Source of the DNA: Centropristis striata
Taxonomy: Eukaryota > Chordata > Actinopteri > Perciformes > Serranidae
DNA: 64,000 nt
Assembly (NCBI RefSeq): GCF_030273125.1
Contig: NC_081517.1
Coordinates: forward strand, 19,952,703 to 20,016,702
Reading direction: 5' to 3'
Part shown: positions 34,801-49,900 of the stretch, one piece after another
Position numbering within the stretch: the stretch's first letter is position 1
Layout: every line of letters begins with the position of its first letter
Notes under the pieces: model-generated
What the model saw: the letters and a program-made list of their open reading frames with translations, nothing else
What the model was told of the DNA's origin: nothing
Databases searched by the model: none
Program-made: the position numbers and the translations under genes

Positions 34801-37534
34801 CAGAACGTGGACGACTGCAAGTTCCTCACCATCTCCGATAATGCCCAGTATGGCCAGATCAACCAGACGCTTCCAGTAGGATCCTTTCTGCAAGGCGATG
34901 CCATAACCCGTGGTGGCAAAGATGTAACCGCTGCCGATGGTGACCAGCTTACAGCCGTCGTCTCTGCCCGCCATGTAGTTCAGCACGGCTGCATCGTAGA
35001 TGAAAGCATCCAGCTTTCTGTAAGAGAACACACATTGTGGGTTTACTACCTAGACCGGGACTTCTCAGCTTGTGATAAAAATGCTAAATCTGAGGGGTCA
35101 TGACATGATGAAGATGAAAGGTAAGACTAAAAAATGTTTCTACTGCACACATTTCTGAATATTTTTAGATTTTTTTGGAAAATACATGTGTTTGGGAAGT
35201 ACTGAGTAGACTGGTGGATGAGTACTGGACTTTACTACGCTGAGGATTTGTAAACAGATAGTTTAGCTGTTGTTTAAACTGACCTCCATTCACTTCAATT
35301 AATTAAGAATTCATTGCTTTTTTATATTACCTGTTCACTGTGGGATTTCTGCAAGAATTCAAGGTAACACTGTGTGAGCACTTGATATAAAAATAGTCAT
35401 TTGAAGGGTGAAGTTTTCATTTAATAGGGTCACAAAGGATTGGGCTTTTAACATAAAAATGTCCTTTCATTAAATGGTATCCAGCAGTTAATAAAGTGGC
35501 ATTTTCTGTCTAATGTCTTTATAAAATGTAACTTCAATTGAAAAAACCCATTCATTCCATGAAAAATATCAGCAACAGTTATAATATTTTTGGAGTTTGT
35601 CGGTTAAAGAAAACAATGTGAAATTGGATCAATCAGGCTTCAATACAAAACACCACAGCACTGTAGAGTCTTCACTACTCGGCCTATAATGTACGTACTG
35701 TGCCAGTAACAATGTTCCCCAGATCTATGAACAAACCAGTTGGCTTACTCACAGCACTCTGTTTTCTTGGAGCTGAAATTGTTATGCAGATCAGATTTGG
35801 GCTGTGTGGCGGAGAGTAGAGTCCGGTGTGCACGCTGGTGCAGCGAACATTCACGCACATGAGGATGTCTTTGTTCGCTCTGAGCTTTAATCTTGTACAC
35901 ACAGATTTTTGTCATTATTCTGACATGACAAGCTGAATTCAAAGTAAGGGTCCACAATCTGTATCTGACGCAACAATCCCCCTATGTAGGCCCGGTATAT
36001 CCGAGCTCAGCAAAAAACAGAAGCGTGATGTATGACTGTTAACCAAACACAATGTAACAAGGAGCCAATATCAGCCACCTATATAACAGCAGGACTCCTT
36101 TTTATAACTTCTTCATCAGCAAAAAAATGGTTTTATATAAGCCAGTGAACGCACCCTGGTGCTAATCAATCCCCCCGGGCCCTCCATGTTAGAGATGTAT
36201 GCATAAATATTAAACACTTTGAATTAAACTGTTCACCAAAGGGCATATGTTAAACGCAGTCATTGAGAAGCTGTTGTGGCAAAACTGCACAGAGAATTTC
36301 ATTCATTTAAGTGCATACAGCCTTTGAAAATAACACACTGTAGATTCATTAAAGTTTGGAGCTTTTTAATGCGTGGTTTGTGTCACAGCAAAGACACGAG
36401 TTTGACAAGAACTCCAAAGTGTTAACATTTTCTTCAGCCTAGTCAACCAAATTTGCTGAAGAATTGAATTAAACACTGATGATTCTGCTGAACACATTAA
36501 TTATACGGTTTTGATGTTGTTTCAACAAAGCCTAATATAGAGGGTATATGAGTAAAAAACCTTATCTATTTGAAATGCAGTATCAATGAAGTAATTGCAG
36601 AGAGGGAAAAGCAAAAAAGTAGAATTATATTTGGAGAAAATCCCCAAAAGATCAAAGCACACAAAACTAATGAACAAATAAAAGCACTGCAGCCATCCTT
36701 CCATTAGTGTGTGTTTAGGAGGGAGAATAAAGGTAGCAAACTCCAGAACAAATTACACTCTCCCTGTTTTGGCAGCTCCCTCTTTCCAGCAGCAACAAGA
36801 CTCAATAATGAGCACTTGCAGACAGCGTCTGCTTTTTACCGTCGCTGACAGAAACACTGAGCACAGTTTCTGCAGCGCTTTAGCATGAGCCAGTGCAGGG
36901 CCCCATGGGGTGACTCTGTGTGATGCAATGTCTTTTTTGTTTGTTTTCACATGTTCTTATGCATACAAGCTGTCTGCAAACAGAATTAGCCCCTCAGGTA
37001 CAATAAATCTCAAAATGACAAGAGTTGACTTGACAAGTTTACAGTACCCGGTCTTGAGGCTGACCAGCGCATCCACAACGCCGGTCTGATGGTATTTGGT
37101 CATGTACTGATGCATATCTGGATAGTTCTTCCTGATGTTGCGCTCGGTGCTGCCGTTGGGAACCGTCCCGAATCGAAATGGAGGGGAATAGGAGTATGGA
37201 CTCTGGAACTGCAGGGAGAGAAATAAGGAGAGCAAAAGAGAGACAGATTGTTTAAAGAAGGAACTGACAGGAGGAGACAGGAGGGAAGGGAAAATACAAA
37301 CAAAGAAACTAAAAGACAAAGAGCAGGAGAGAGAGGCAGCGAGAGGAGAAAAACCAAGAGAGGGAGCAGAAGTGTTAAAATGAAGGAGCGACACACAGGA
37401 GGAGAGTGACAAGAAGAGACAGAGGAGAAAGGAGGAAGGAGAGACAGTGGAGTGGACTCATCAGTCATCATCATTGTGTGTCCAGTCTAGCGTAAGACTG
37501 GCTGGGTTCTGCTGACACTGCCAGCCTCTGCAAA

Positions 37535-37572
<38 letters not shown>

Positions 37573-40500
37573 CTAAACACAAACACACACACACGTCTTT
37601 GATCTATGCAGCCCGTGTGTGCGTGTGTATGTATGTGTGTGTGTGTGTGTTCGTGCCCCTGGGTCTGCTGTGCTGGCAGTGTTAGTGTGGTGACAGCTAC
37701 GGCCAGAGGGTTTGGGCTGTTGAAGCCCAAGGGCGCTCCCTGGAGAGTCCTGTCTGGCCGCAGGGCTGGCATCCATTACAAGAGCAACCCTGACTGTGAA
37801 TGTGTTTAGTTTCTTCTGTGTGTGCGTGTGTGTCCGTATGTGTGCAACCGCACCTTCTTGTCAGACAGTCCAGTGACTTGGTCCACAAACTCTTCCTGGA
37901 TCATGAAGGCGGCCAGGTTGGCAGTGTAGGAGGCCAGGAAGATGACGGCAAAGAAGGCCCACACTGATACGATGAACTTACTGGTGGTGCCCTTTGGGTT
38001 CTGCACGGGGACAGAGTTGTTGAACACCAGACCCCACAGCAGCCATATGGCCTTACCGATGGTGAATGATGGACCGTGTGGGTCTGAGGGAGACAGGCAG
38101 GGAAGCAGAGGGAGAAATAAAAAACAGAATGTGTCAAAAAGACTGCACTGGAGAACCAAGGATGAAACCTCAAAGTCACATTTTCAGCTGATAGTATGAG
38201 GCTGATATGGGGGTTACAACAGCAAGTGATGTAATATTGTAGTTGTGTACTTTACAATTTTTTTTCTCCAAGCCCTGCCTTACTGTGGCCTACAAGCAGC
38301 TGGAAAAAAAGGCTGAAAAATGTCATAACAGAGGTTCAAATTCTTGCAGATCATCATAGAAGCCACCATCTTTTTAACTACATAAATCTTCCAAAAGAAA
38401 AGTTGAAACAAAGACTTTTATGATCCAGTTTGAAGGCATCATGCGTCCAGAGTCCAGTGGAGTGACATTGTAAATATAACGTGACAGTATTATTGGCCTT
38501 TATTAATGCCTCCAGCTCACAGATTTTGCAACAGTCATTGTGGATGACAGGCATTTTCTTCGGTTTACGAGTGTAATTAATGGTTGAAGACCAAAAGTTC
38601 TTTGGGCCAACTAGATTGACCTTTAATTCTAGCAAGTCAAAGTCAAAAATGAATGTAGTGAGTAACACCCTGATTGTAAAAAAGAAGAAGCTGAGAAGCT
38701 GTGAAAGACATGATAAAAACAGAATGTAATGATTTGCAAATCTTTGCAACCCACATTCAACTAAAAAAAGGAAAAAGACATAATATTGCTCAAAATGATT
38801 CTATACTCTCACTCATGCTATTTTTGGTGCATTTTGATTTTATTTAGTTTTACAAAGTGTCTTAACTTTTTTTAGAATCAGGATTGTAAACCACTTTACA
38901 AGTGACTTTGAAGAATGTTTTTCAGACTCATATCTTATGGAGAGAAGAAAAAGAAAAGAAAAGAAAAGAAAAGAAAAGAAAAGAAAAGATTGGGAGATTT
39001 AGAGCTGCTATTCTGTGATGCTGCATGCAGTAATTTGCACCTAAAAACACCACAAAAAGCAACTGACAGTAACTTTCACTTGAATTTCAAAAACAACTGG
39101 ACGATTATTTTAAAGTGGGCTGTGATTGTCGAGTTGCACAACTCAACTCGCCAGTAAGAATAAAAAAATAAAGGAAAGAAGACAATTTTATCTCATGCCA
39201 GTCTAAACTCTGTACAGTAAATATTGAAAATATTTTGAGTGAAAGCTTGCAGCCAGTTAGCTTAGCTTAGCATACAATAAAGGGTCATTACGTCACAGAA
39301 CTCCTCTTACCAATAACTAACCACCATCAAACTGTTAATGATATGTAACAATATTTAGGAGGGCCTAATGTTAGCCAGCTCTCCATAATTGTTGATCAGT
39401 GTCAGGAGTTGGAACCATTTTTCAGTCAAAGGTGAAAAAACACAGTTATGATGGGTTGTAGTGGGACTTGCCATGCCCACTCCATTAACTTCAATTTAGT
39501 CTTGCTTAGCCAGACCTATCTCCACAGCTGTGTCAGCACTGGAGATAGGTCTGGCTGCTCCCATTATCATCCTGGTACCGGGAGAAATAAACTGTGGCTT
39601 GTTTATATTTCTTTAAACAAATCATAATCATCTTGGGCAGCAATAAGCCCAGGATACATCCAGTGAGTCAGACTAACTTCTATAAAACTCAAACCAAAGT
39701 CTGGCACCAATGATGACGTAATGACCCTTCCTTCATTTAAAGGGTTCCTTTTAGACCCTTGGAAGTTAGTTTTTCTAGCTAGAAATAGTGTGGCACATAA
39801 TCCAAAATGTTTTTTCTTTTACTTAAACGTGTAATTAGTGAGTTTTATAGGTACTGGTTGACAGGTTTTGTTATTTTTGGACGGATCCATGCTAACAGTT
39901 TCCAGCTTTTATACTAAGTTTGTCATACAGACATGAGAGTGGTATCAGTCTTTTCATCTAACTCCAATCAAGAAAGCCAGTAAGTGTAGTTCGCAACAAT
40001 GTTTAACTATTATTTTCAAGAAACACTTTTCTCATGGAGAACATTGTCTGTAAAGTAGTTATAAAACAGTTTTATATTTGTTGCTGTTTGTTGTTCAATC
40101 CCTGAAAAATTAACAAACTAAGCACGGTATTTAGCTTTAGTCAACCATGTTCATGTGTACAAAAAGGAAAGAGGAGGATTTATTTGTAAGACCTGGATTG
40201 GCCTTTAGATCATTTAAATGTTAAATTAATCTAAAATGTAATTCCGTGTGATCACAACATTAATCTCCAATTCACAGCCAGCAGGGTGGCTCCAGGTTCA
40301 GATTTCTGATGATGGGACTTCCTTTAGGAGAGACTTAGGGGAATACTCTGTAGCATTAAGTGAACTGTCTAAAGTCAGGGTAATAATAGGTCACTTCTTT
40401 CGCTTCAGGGGAAGCTTGGATCTTTGCTTCTTGCTCCTGGGAGAAACGATTGGTGTGATATTCCTGATTGTGTGTGTGTAAGCCTACCTTTGCCTTGGGC

Positions 40501-41249
40501 CAAGTTGCGGTTGAAGCCCAGCGGACTGACAAACTCAAAGAGGAAGACGGCGATGGCTGTGACTATGAGCAGCATCACAAACATCATCACCCAAACTGAT
40601 GCACTGAAGGGCTCTGAGAGGGGAGAGAGAGAGAGAGAGGGGGGAGAGGGGAAGAGAGTTAAAGAGAAATCAAGTACATGAGAAAGTGTTGAGGAGCAGG
40701 AGATGCATAAAAAAGTGAGGGACAGAGAGGAAGAGGAGACAGAGAGAGTCGGGGAAATAAAGGAGGAGGCGCAAAAAAAGAGAGAACAGGCACGAGGGGG
40801 AGATAAAGCAAGAAAAAGATGATAGTGAAGACAGAAAGAGGGGGAGAAAGGGAGACAGACAGAGTGAGAGAGGAGGGGAGGAGAGGGAGAGTTAGTCACA
40901 GAGAGTTTGACGGAGCACATTTCCATATTTCTCATTATTCCCTTGGATGAGAGCTGAGAGAGGGAGAGGCCTGGGGCGGGGGAGATGGTACAGGAAGGGG
41001 GGAAAGAGAGGAGGAGAGAGAGACAGAGGGGGAGAGGGAGAGAGAGACAGAGGGGGAGAGAGAAGAATCAAACTCGGAGTGATCTGATGTGCCCTGCTGT
41101 GGGCATGTGTATGTGATCTATTTGTGTGTGATCTGTGCATGTGTGTGTGTGTGTGATGGAGAGAGTGTGAGTCTGCATGTGTTTGGTGTGTAGCAGGGCA
41201 GGAGTTCAGAGAGCGGGATGAGTGCCAGAGACTCTGTACCCAGACAAAT

Positions 41250-41280
<31 letters not shown>

Positions 41281-44200
41281 CACTGTATGTCTAAGTATGT
41301 GACTGCCAGGGTTAGCCAACCCTGAGAGATTGTGCACTGAGGTGCCTCTAATATGAGTGCGAGAGATACTGAACCGTCACTGATACCCTGGCCCAGGCTC
41401 AACACACACTCACACACACATGGATACAATGTGCTTTCATATAAATACACACACAAAGCATTCACCCTTTAACATACATACGGCCAAAGCACATTCATTC
41501 TCCACACACCCTTGACTCAATACACAAACGTCCTAATATATTCGTGCGGTATCACACACATTTTTTTTCCCCTTTACACACGCATGCTGACACATGGCTT
41601 GATACACAGGGACCAACACACGCATGGTCCAATACATCCCCTCGCTTCACGTCTCGCTCCAATGACAATACAAGACATTAGGCGAGCACAGAGGAGCGCT
41701 TCAGCTTCTAGTCATCTGAACAACTGAAAGAGAGGCGGAGGAGATGCAGGAGGAAGAGGAGAGAAGAGAAGGAGGCGGAGGAGGAGGAGAGGATAGTATC
41801 AAGAATGCTTTGTCTGAGCTGACTTCTCAAAAAACAGCTGGCACACTCCACCTCCTCCGCCCTGCTAGAAATATTAATGTGCTTAGGGTGTTGAGGCCCA
41901 GATAAAGTCAGAGTACAAGTGGAATTTGGCCAGCATATACTGTCTGAATAAAATATTCCATTTTATGTGCAGGATTTTGCCAACATGTAAGCACCTCCCT
42001 TTTTTCTGATCCCAGTTGTCAGCTCACTGGGGGACAGATAGAGAAAAAATGTATGGTTAAAGCAACTACAAGGAACTTTAAACTGGTTATGAAACAGTCT
42101 TAATTTAATACTGATGCATCTATATGACTTACATAAGCAAACCACCACAAAGAAGATTGGCCTTTTCTGTATAGTTATTCTTAATAACTGCCCCTGGGTC
42201 CGATTGCCCGCGAAATAAGACTAAATAATTTACGGCACACAGGCTGGAAGAGCCTATTTACATTTTTCCCAGGCAAACTGTCGAGGCTGTCCTCCCCCAA
42301 AACAACCCCACATTTTGTTTGAATAACAGCTTAATACAACCCAAATGTATGTCTACTGCTCGGCAGCCTCTAGGTTACAGTAATTATGACGGGAGTTAGG
42401 ACTAAGTCAGGTGACAGAATATAAAGAGTGACAAAGTCCGTATTGGAAGGAGGCCTGGGTGGATGGGTCAGACAAACACAGGACTTGGACTCAGGACATC
42501 AGAGTTTGTGCCCCTTGAAAAACCATACTCAATATTGACTAAGTCTTAACTTGTGCGGTAGCTATGTGTTGTTCTGTGCCACAGTTTATGTCACCTACTA
42601 CTATAACTACTTCTTGTCCAGGAGCAGTTATATGACAGCAGACGATGTTTTTTCCTAAACCTAACCAAGTAGTCTTGTTCCCTGAAGGTATGAGGACATG
42701 TTGAGCTCCTGCTTGCTTAATGCTCCTGAAGGAACAAACTCCATATGTGGTATGGTTTGGAGGATTTGTTAAAAGTTTGGCAGTTAGTAGTACTTTAGCC
42801 AGTTAAAATGAAGCAGGAACTACCATTTAAGACCCTAAATTCATTCAGAAAATGTTTACTGAGGTAATAAATCAAGTGAAAAGTGAGCTAATTTTCTCAT
42901 AAACTTCCAAATAATCTGACTTCTTTTTTTGGAACCAGTGGAGTCGCCCCTTGGTGGCCATTAGAGAGAATGCAGGTTTAAAGCACTTCCACATTAGCTT
43001 TAATGTCCAGACTTACAGGTTGCCAACTGGTTAAAAAAGTTGCATCTTTCTTTCACTCGCTTCCAACGGCACAAAGTGGTGTTGCTCATGAAAACACTAC
43101 CAGCACTTTATAAACAATATTTTGTCCACAGGAACTGCCAAAATCAACACAAAAGTTCCTTGTTGTTGCTTTTAGGAAGACAAAAAGGTAAAGATAGATT
43201 TACCAAGGAAGGCGGAAGGAGAGACAGTCCCATTGCTACGTGACACCATGACACTGATGCCCGTCTCCACAAAGGGCACGGAGAAGTCGATGGCCTCTGA
43301 CCTCTCCTCATTGATGGTCAATGAACCGACGGCCATCACTGCCTTCTTATACACCACCTGGTCAACAAGGAATATAATTATAGTTTGTGACATGCAACCA
43401 GCACTGACAAGAAATAAATATTGTGAGCTCTGAATATTTGGACAACATCATACAATTCACCTTAGATCTGTTTCTCCTTTTTATTTTGGATGTGAAATAT
43501 CACAGTGACTGAGGGTATGCGCTCAGAATGTCAGCTGTAGTTGGAGGGCATTTTCAGCCATATCAGATGAAAAGTAAAAATACAGCTGTCTTTTTCATTG
43601 TGCCACCGTTTCTGTTTGTCTGAATGTATTCTGACAGATGGAGAATCTCCACATAAAGATGTCGTTTTTAGTGTGCACTAAAATGTTATGTTTTTGTTTC
43701 AGATTTAATTGTCTAAAGGCTCACAGCGGTCCACTCCCATAAACATTACAACAATCTATGGATCATATTGTCAGCTTCCATTATCAGACGTTTTACGTTT
43801 CACTTTCAACCTTTAGGGACTTTACTGTGACAGCACTTAGCTTTAATTTAATCTGTGATTGAATATATCATTTCCACGAGAGATAAACGATAGCGATTGA
43901 CTGAGCCTCGAGGTATCCTGCTCCTGTTAAAGAGCTTCGTAATCCTTGCTCTCAATGATTGCATGACATTTAAAGCCTTAATAAGAAATATTATCAGCCA
44001 TATAAATTACAGGTAAGAGACAAATTAGCTTCTTGTGTTGCCTCACAACAAGTAATTATATTTTAAAGCATAACTCTTCTCCACTCCTACTGTAGAAACA
44101 AACATTAAAGATGTAAAAAAACATTTAATCTTGTATAATGTGCTTTAGTGACACAATGTGTATAAAAACATCTGTGAGCTTATTTTAGAGTGATAGCAGC

Positions 44201-46908
44201 TCACAGTCCTGTGTGTTAAGTTTTGGTGGTGACTGGTTTGTTTATAATTGGATCACAGATTGTAGCTTTATAGGATAAGTCTGGCAATATGCCATATTTT
44301 TCATAAAAGTCAACAAATCCCATAAAAAGACAAACACCAGAATGAATTGACTCTTCTTCTAACAAGTATTCTCTCCATATCTTAAGCCTGATATAGCTTA
44401 TTCCTCTGTGCCACAGACCACTTTGCTAGAACAAATGGGCTTATGGCACCAAAGGCAGGGTGGAAAATCTTTATGGTAACTATTGACTGTAAAAAAATTA
44501 CAAAAAAAAACGGACATCATATATGGAAAATAAAAAATATGGACACCAGCCTAATCTGTTAATTAATAATAACTCCATGTAGAGTCCATGTGACGGAATG
44601 ACCAAGCAGAGGTGATAAATATAAAACTAAAGTCCCATTTTTGAATCATTAGTAATGACAAATTGCCAGGACTTGGGCTTTTTAACACCAGCACAGTTTA
44701 GTCTGATTAAATCTGACTTTTCCCCCCTGGTGCAGTTAATTTGGGCAGGTGTGAGCACAGTAATCACACTCAGGTTTGAACCAAAACAACAGCACCTGAG
44801 TCCACTTTGAGGAGGTGGTCTTGGGGGGGGGGGTGGAAAGTACTTGTACTTTCCTTGAGTATGTCCATTTTATGTCACTTTAGACTTCTACTCATTACTA
44901 ATTACATTTTAGAGGCACATATTTAGCTGACAGTTTTAGTTATTTTTCAGGCCGAGATTTAACATAAAAAACATGATAAATTTAAAGTAATTAGACATTT
45001 TTATTTTTAAATTAAACCTCATAACAGTATATTAAGTAGTAAACAAAACCCTACCTTGAGAAAAATTGAAATGCTGCTTACATAAATGCATCAATAATAA
45101 TAATACAATAACATATTTGGAATATATATATCAAATTTGAGTGGGGGCATTTTGCATAATGAGTACCTTTACTTTTGATACTTTAAGTAGATTGTAATGT
45201 TGATTCTTTTGTACTTTTACTTCAGTAAGTTTTGAATGCAGGACTTTTACTTGTAATGGAGTAATTCCACACTGTGGTATTGGTAATTTTACTTTAAGTA
45301 AAGAATCAGAATATTTCTTCCACCACCGGGTCTCGGTCCAGTCCCAAATAAACTGTGAAGGAGTTTGTTTTCATGACAGAGTGTCAGGTATCAACCATGA
45401 CGTCTAACTAAATACGTTTATTTCCTGATAATTACATAAAAAGTCAGTGACAAATACACGGTCGCCCATGAAGTTGGAATAATTCTGTTTTCAGACACAA
45501 TCTTCTGTTAATTGTAGTTTTATTTTCATTGTGATATGTTTGGAAAAGATTGATCAATAACGTTTTGAGAATATATACACTTTATCCATCAATAATAAAT
45601 CATTGTCACAATCATTTCATGGAAAGAGTTAAAAAATATTTTTTTCCAACTTTATGAGCGACCATATATAATATTGCATTAAGGGACACATCAGTAGGGC
45701 GTACCTCTCCCACCATGCCGTTCCACACATTGTTGATCTTCTTGCCGTGTTTTCCGTTCGTGACCAGGTAGAGGTCATAGGTGAACTTGACGTTCCTCGC
45801 TATCTTCTTCAGAATGTCAATGCAGAAACCTTTGCAGCACTGCTTAATGTAAGAACCTCCTGATGTGCTGTTACTGCAACACACAGACACAATCACAATT
45901 AGGTCATATTTTATTATATCAGAGGACATTTCTGTGTTATATAGGCAAGTGGGGGGAGTGTGAATGAAACTGTACTGTGGTTGCCTGCTCGCTGCACATC
46001 TGGTGGTTCCATCAAACTGTAAAACTAGAATTATGACAGTGCAGAGTAACCATAAATACAGCTGAAGGGCAGAGAGAGCTTGTATGGAGTTGCGAGTGTG
46101 TGTGTGTATGCGTTTCCCTCAGTGCCTGAAAACACAGGGGTACTGAGCAGATGCTGCCGGGCTTTAAATAGAGCTGGGCTCTGCAGAACAACCAACCCAC
46201 ATGATTAAAATATCAGCTGTCCTTCCCCTCGTCTCTCCCTTTTTCCTTTACGCTGTCCTTTCCTCCCCTCCTCCTATGTTTTCACTGATTATGTCCATAA
46301 GGAGGCACCTCTCCAAAACTGACTGCCTGCATACTGTACAGCACATACACAGCGCAGCCATACAGACGGGATGTGCAGAATGGAAACAGATGTTTAAGTA
46401 AACTTTTCTGACAGGCCTCCCCGGGGACCTGGGAGCTGTGAACTGAACTGGATTGTTGGATCAAATGATAGTCATAATCTATTAAACTCTACCAGCATTT
46501 AAAAGTACTTCCATGAAAACTTTATTCTGTTCTCATGTCATCCACCTCTGATGTACTGTAGCATGTATGGATCGGAACAGTAACGCTCTGACCTTTTCTC
46601 TTGCCATTTTGGCTGACTCCGATTCAAGAGAAAGTTCATGAAGAACTGAGGGATTTACACGCGGAGAACACAGAGAACTGAATCATCAAAGGATTAAAAT
46701 ATCTTTTAGCAGTAGTCAAGTGGATCTGCGGCATAGTGTGCGTGTGTGAATGTGTGTGTGAGAAAGAGGGCATAGCATTCATATATACATACATACATGT
46801 GTGAGTCTGTATGTACAGTATGTGCCCCAGGTGTTCTAATGCACACATAATGTATACATTAGCTCTTCCCAGCTGAGCCCTCTCTGTGTCCTTATGTCAC
46901 TATGTAAA

Positions 46909-46943
<35 letters not shown>

Positions 46944-49900
46944 CCACGGACAATAACAGACTCCCAAGACACACACATACAGTACATCTGTTTGATTCAT
47001 GTCATACATGTGTAACAACAAACAGACAAATAAAGTGGACGTAGTGACTGAGTAAATGTAGCACTCATGGATGGTTGGATGGTTGGACGTATGTATTGAC
47101 GCACGGATGGCCGGACACGGAAAAACAGCAAATGTAACGTAAACGAAGGCCAAGAACAGACTCGTCATCTTGGCCTGTGACCGCTCTCAGACTTCTGTGG
47201 AGATTGCTGCAGAGAAAGGTTAAGAAATCGGGTCACAAGTTAAACTTTCAATGCGCTGTGATTCAGTCGTCTAATTGTCCGTGCCTACAGTGCTGCGATG
47301 TCGTGACTACAAGGGGCAGAGACTCAGCGGTTGTTGTGTTGCATCTTCTGTCTGTCGTCTCAAGTCATCCTGACACAAAAGCTTTTAATATGGTGGATTT
47401 TGTTTGTAAGAAAAGGTAAATAAATCTTCAAAGAAAGTAATTACAGTTGAGGTTTTTTTGCACGTTCCCTGCGGCTAACAATGACTATCTCATCCTATTT
47501 TATCCTTTCCTAATTGCTATCCTGACATTTAACTATTTTCTATTGTCTGGTAGAAATCCATTGAAATTGTGACAATAATGCTGTCAGTCATGAGTAGAAT
47601 ACTGCAGAAAAGATGGATTCTGGTTGTGAATTTGGAATTTGTGGCATTCAAGTGATCAACCAGAAGCACTGAGCTGGTGGCAAACAAACCTGCAGCAATT
47701 ATGATTAATTCTCATGTACTCTGAACTGGCTGTATATAGATGAGCTCAGATGTGAGATAAATTGCAGAAATTAGCAGAGAGAAAAAAAGCTCTTGTCACG
47801 CAGAGGCTCTTATTGAGGTGTCCATATATAGCAGATAATTGGAGCAAAACCTGAGATGTCAAAAAATCCAAGGGAGGTTTCTTTGAGAAACTGAGTACTT
47901 GAGAAATATCTCTGCATTGTTTACACACTCGAAAGGGCCTGCAACATATTTCAGCCACTATAAAGACGCCTTTTAAGTTTTTTTCAAAGAGAAAAGTCCA
48001 TTGTATTTTTTGACATGTTGCTGTTAAAAGAAGGCTCTCAAGCTTTCTGCTGGGCTGATTTTTAAAATGTCATACATGTAAAAACACTCTGAACCGATCT
48101 GAAAGTACAACGTGATGAAAAAAATCACAGGCAAAAAGTAAAATTATCAATGTATAAATGGATAATTTTTTCCAAAATCTATGTTTTCTACATTATACAT
48201 CTTATTTCACTTTGATATGAATTCAAGTTAGGGCTGGGCAATATGGAGAAAAAACAGAAACAAATATCACAATAGTTTTGACCGATTTCGATTTCAATAT
48301 TGATATTACAACGATATGTAATCTCATATCGCAATATCAATATTTAAGCAATATATCATCACGATTCGTAGTCGTAGCAGCACAGAAGATAGTAATCACA
48401 GTTGTGATGAAATACACTGAAACATCAGGACCTCAAGTGTGATATAGCTTTTATACAACAGTTCTTTAAGAACCATTTATTAGTTAAAAGTGAAAGTATT
48501 TTCTGGTTTTCCCTCGGATCTCCCCTGGCTCCTTGGCTTCGACTCTCGTTTACGGAGTTTACTGACAAACAGAAAGCTTTACTTGTTGCTTGTGGAAAGC
48601 TAACTGCTGATAACTGTAATATTAGCTGCCAGCTAATTCGCTCTGCTGGCAGGAGTGCTCAGAGCATCGTTGGTGTTTACACCGCTAGTACAGGAGCTTT
48701 GGACCGCTGGGAAGAGGAGGCTTTCAGGCCTGGGGCTGTGGGAGTGGTGCTGGCATCATGCCTAGACCAGGGCCGGGCGAGCAGGCAACAGAACCGGGTT
48801 CAGCTGTCTTTATGGACATCATGGCAGAGGTTACAAGGCATAAGAGGACGTTATGCAGGACGATAAGAGAAAAGGAGAGTGGCCAGGTCTCCCTTGAAAA
48901 AGAGGTTCTTAATCTCAATGGGATTTTCTTGGTTAAATAAAGGTTATAATAGTAATAACAAATATTAGCTGGCTTACTATTTCTGTGTTGTTGCACTTGC
49001 TTGATGTTTGGCTGTGTGCCGGTTGTATTTGATCACAAGTAATGTAATCATGAGACTCATGATTTTGTGGAAATAATGAAATCTTGAATGCTACAATATA
49101 AGGTAATGTTAGACATAAAACGTCCATGTCGTTAACGCTTTAAAACACTGTACATGTAGTTAAAAGTCCCAGTGATGTTGTAGTCTTTGTCAGCACTTAT
49201 GGAATGCCCATTGTTTAATCAAATCACTGGGTCGGATGTAATTGCTGCATGGAACATCAGTTTATTGCCCAGCCCTTATTTAAATCAGTTCAATAAATAT
49301 CATCTGTAACAAAGGATGATTAAAGCCATTCAGCCCACTGCTATTGTTGCAGTGGAGAAAGTGATATATATGCAGTGAGGTGGTGAGTGGTGAGGTGGGA
49401 AAAAAACAGTATAAATGCATGAAAAAATAATAGCATTTGATGAAGTAGCACAACAAAGTCAATATGAATTTGTGAAACATTTCCATTCCATTAGCAGATA
49501 CTGTTATCACAAACAACTTAATGCCCTGATAACAGATAAGGAAATGTTCCTGTGATCCTGAAGTGATGATGTCTGATAAAGACGTGCTAAAAATGAGATG
49601 AGAAAAGTCTAAGTAAACAAATACAAGGGATGTTTTCCAAATACCAGGTGCGGAGTGAGGATTTGGGAAATGGGGATATTCAGTGGAGAGAGGACTTTTT
49701 TTCACAATAGAAGATATGGAGTAATTGTGCGGTCCCGCCTGGAGTGGGAAGGACATTTCTCTATTGGGGAGCTGTAGAAAGAAGAGTCAAGGCCAGGTGA
49801 AACGATGACGTAGCTGCCGCAGGGACCCGAGAGCTAAGTGGCCAGTTGTAGCGGAGCACAGGCCTGCGAGTACGGATAGACCATAGCCTGCAGATATGCA

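Larger units (their letters stand above)
37209..37853 (-). other. grin2a intron 10 (645 bp)
   Basis: About 250 bp of purine-rich plus-strand sequence adjoins exon 11, followed by an AC array at 37536-37570 and a TG-rich stretch near 37616-37650. No coding sequence. Confidence 0.55.
38084..40487 (-). other. grin2a intron 9 (2.4 kb)
   Basis: Contains a GAAAA pentanucleotide array (38946-38999), a dispersed repeat with a 17-bp hairpin (39508-39660) and a reverse-orientation piece of another dispersed repeat (about 39835-39990) whose plus-orientation relative is at 21955-22120. No coding sequence. Confidence 0.55.
40614..43203 (-). other. grin2a intron 8 (2.6 kb)
   Basis: The 450 bp next to exon 9 are almost pure purine on the plus strand (pyrimidine on the transcript). 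A TG repeat lies at 41252-41279. A piece near 42630-42670 with CCTAAACCTAACCAAGTAG resembles a dispersed fish repeat also seen near 53500. Confidence 0.55.
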
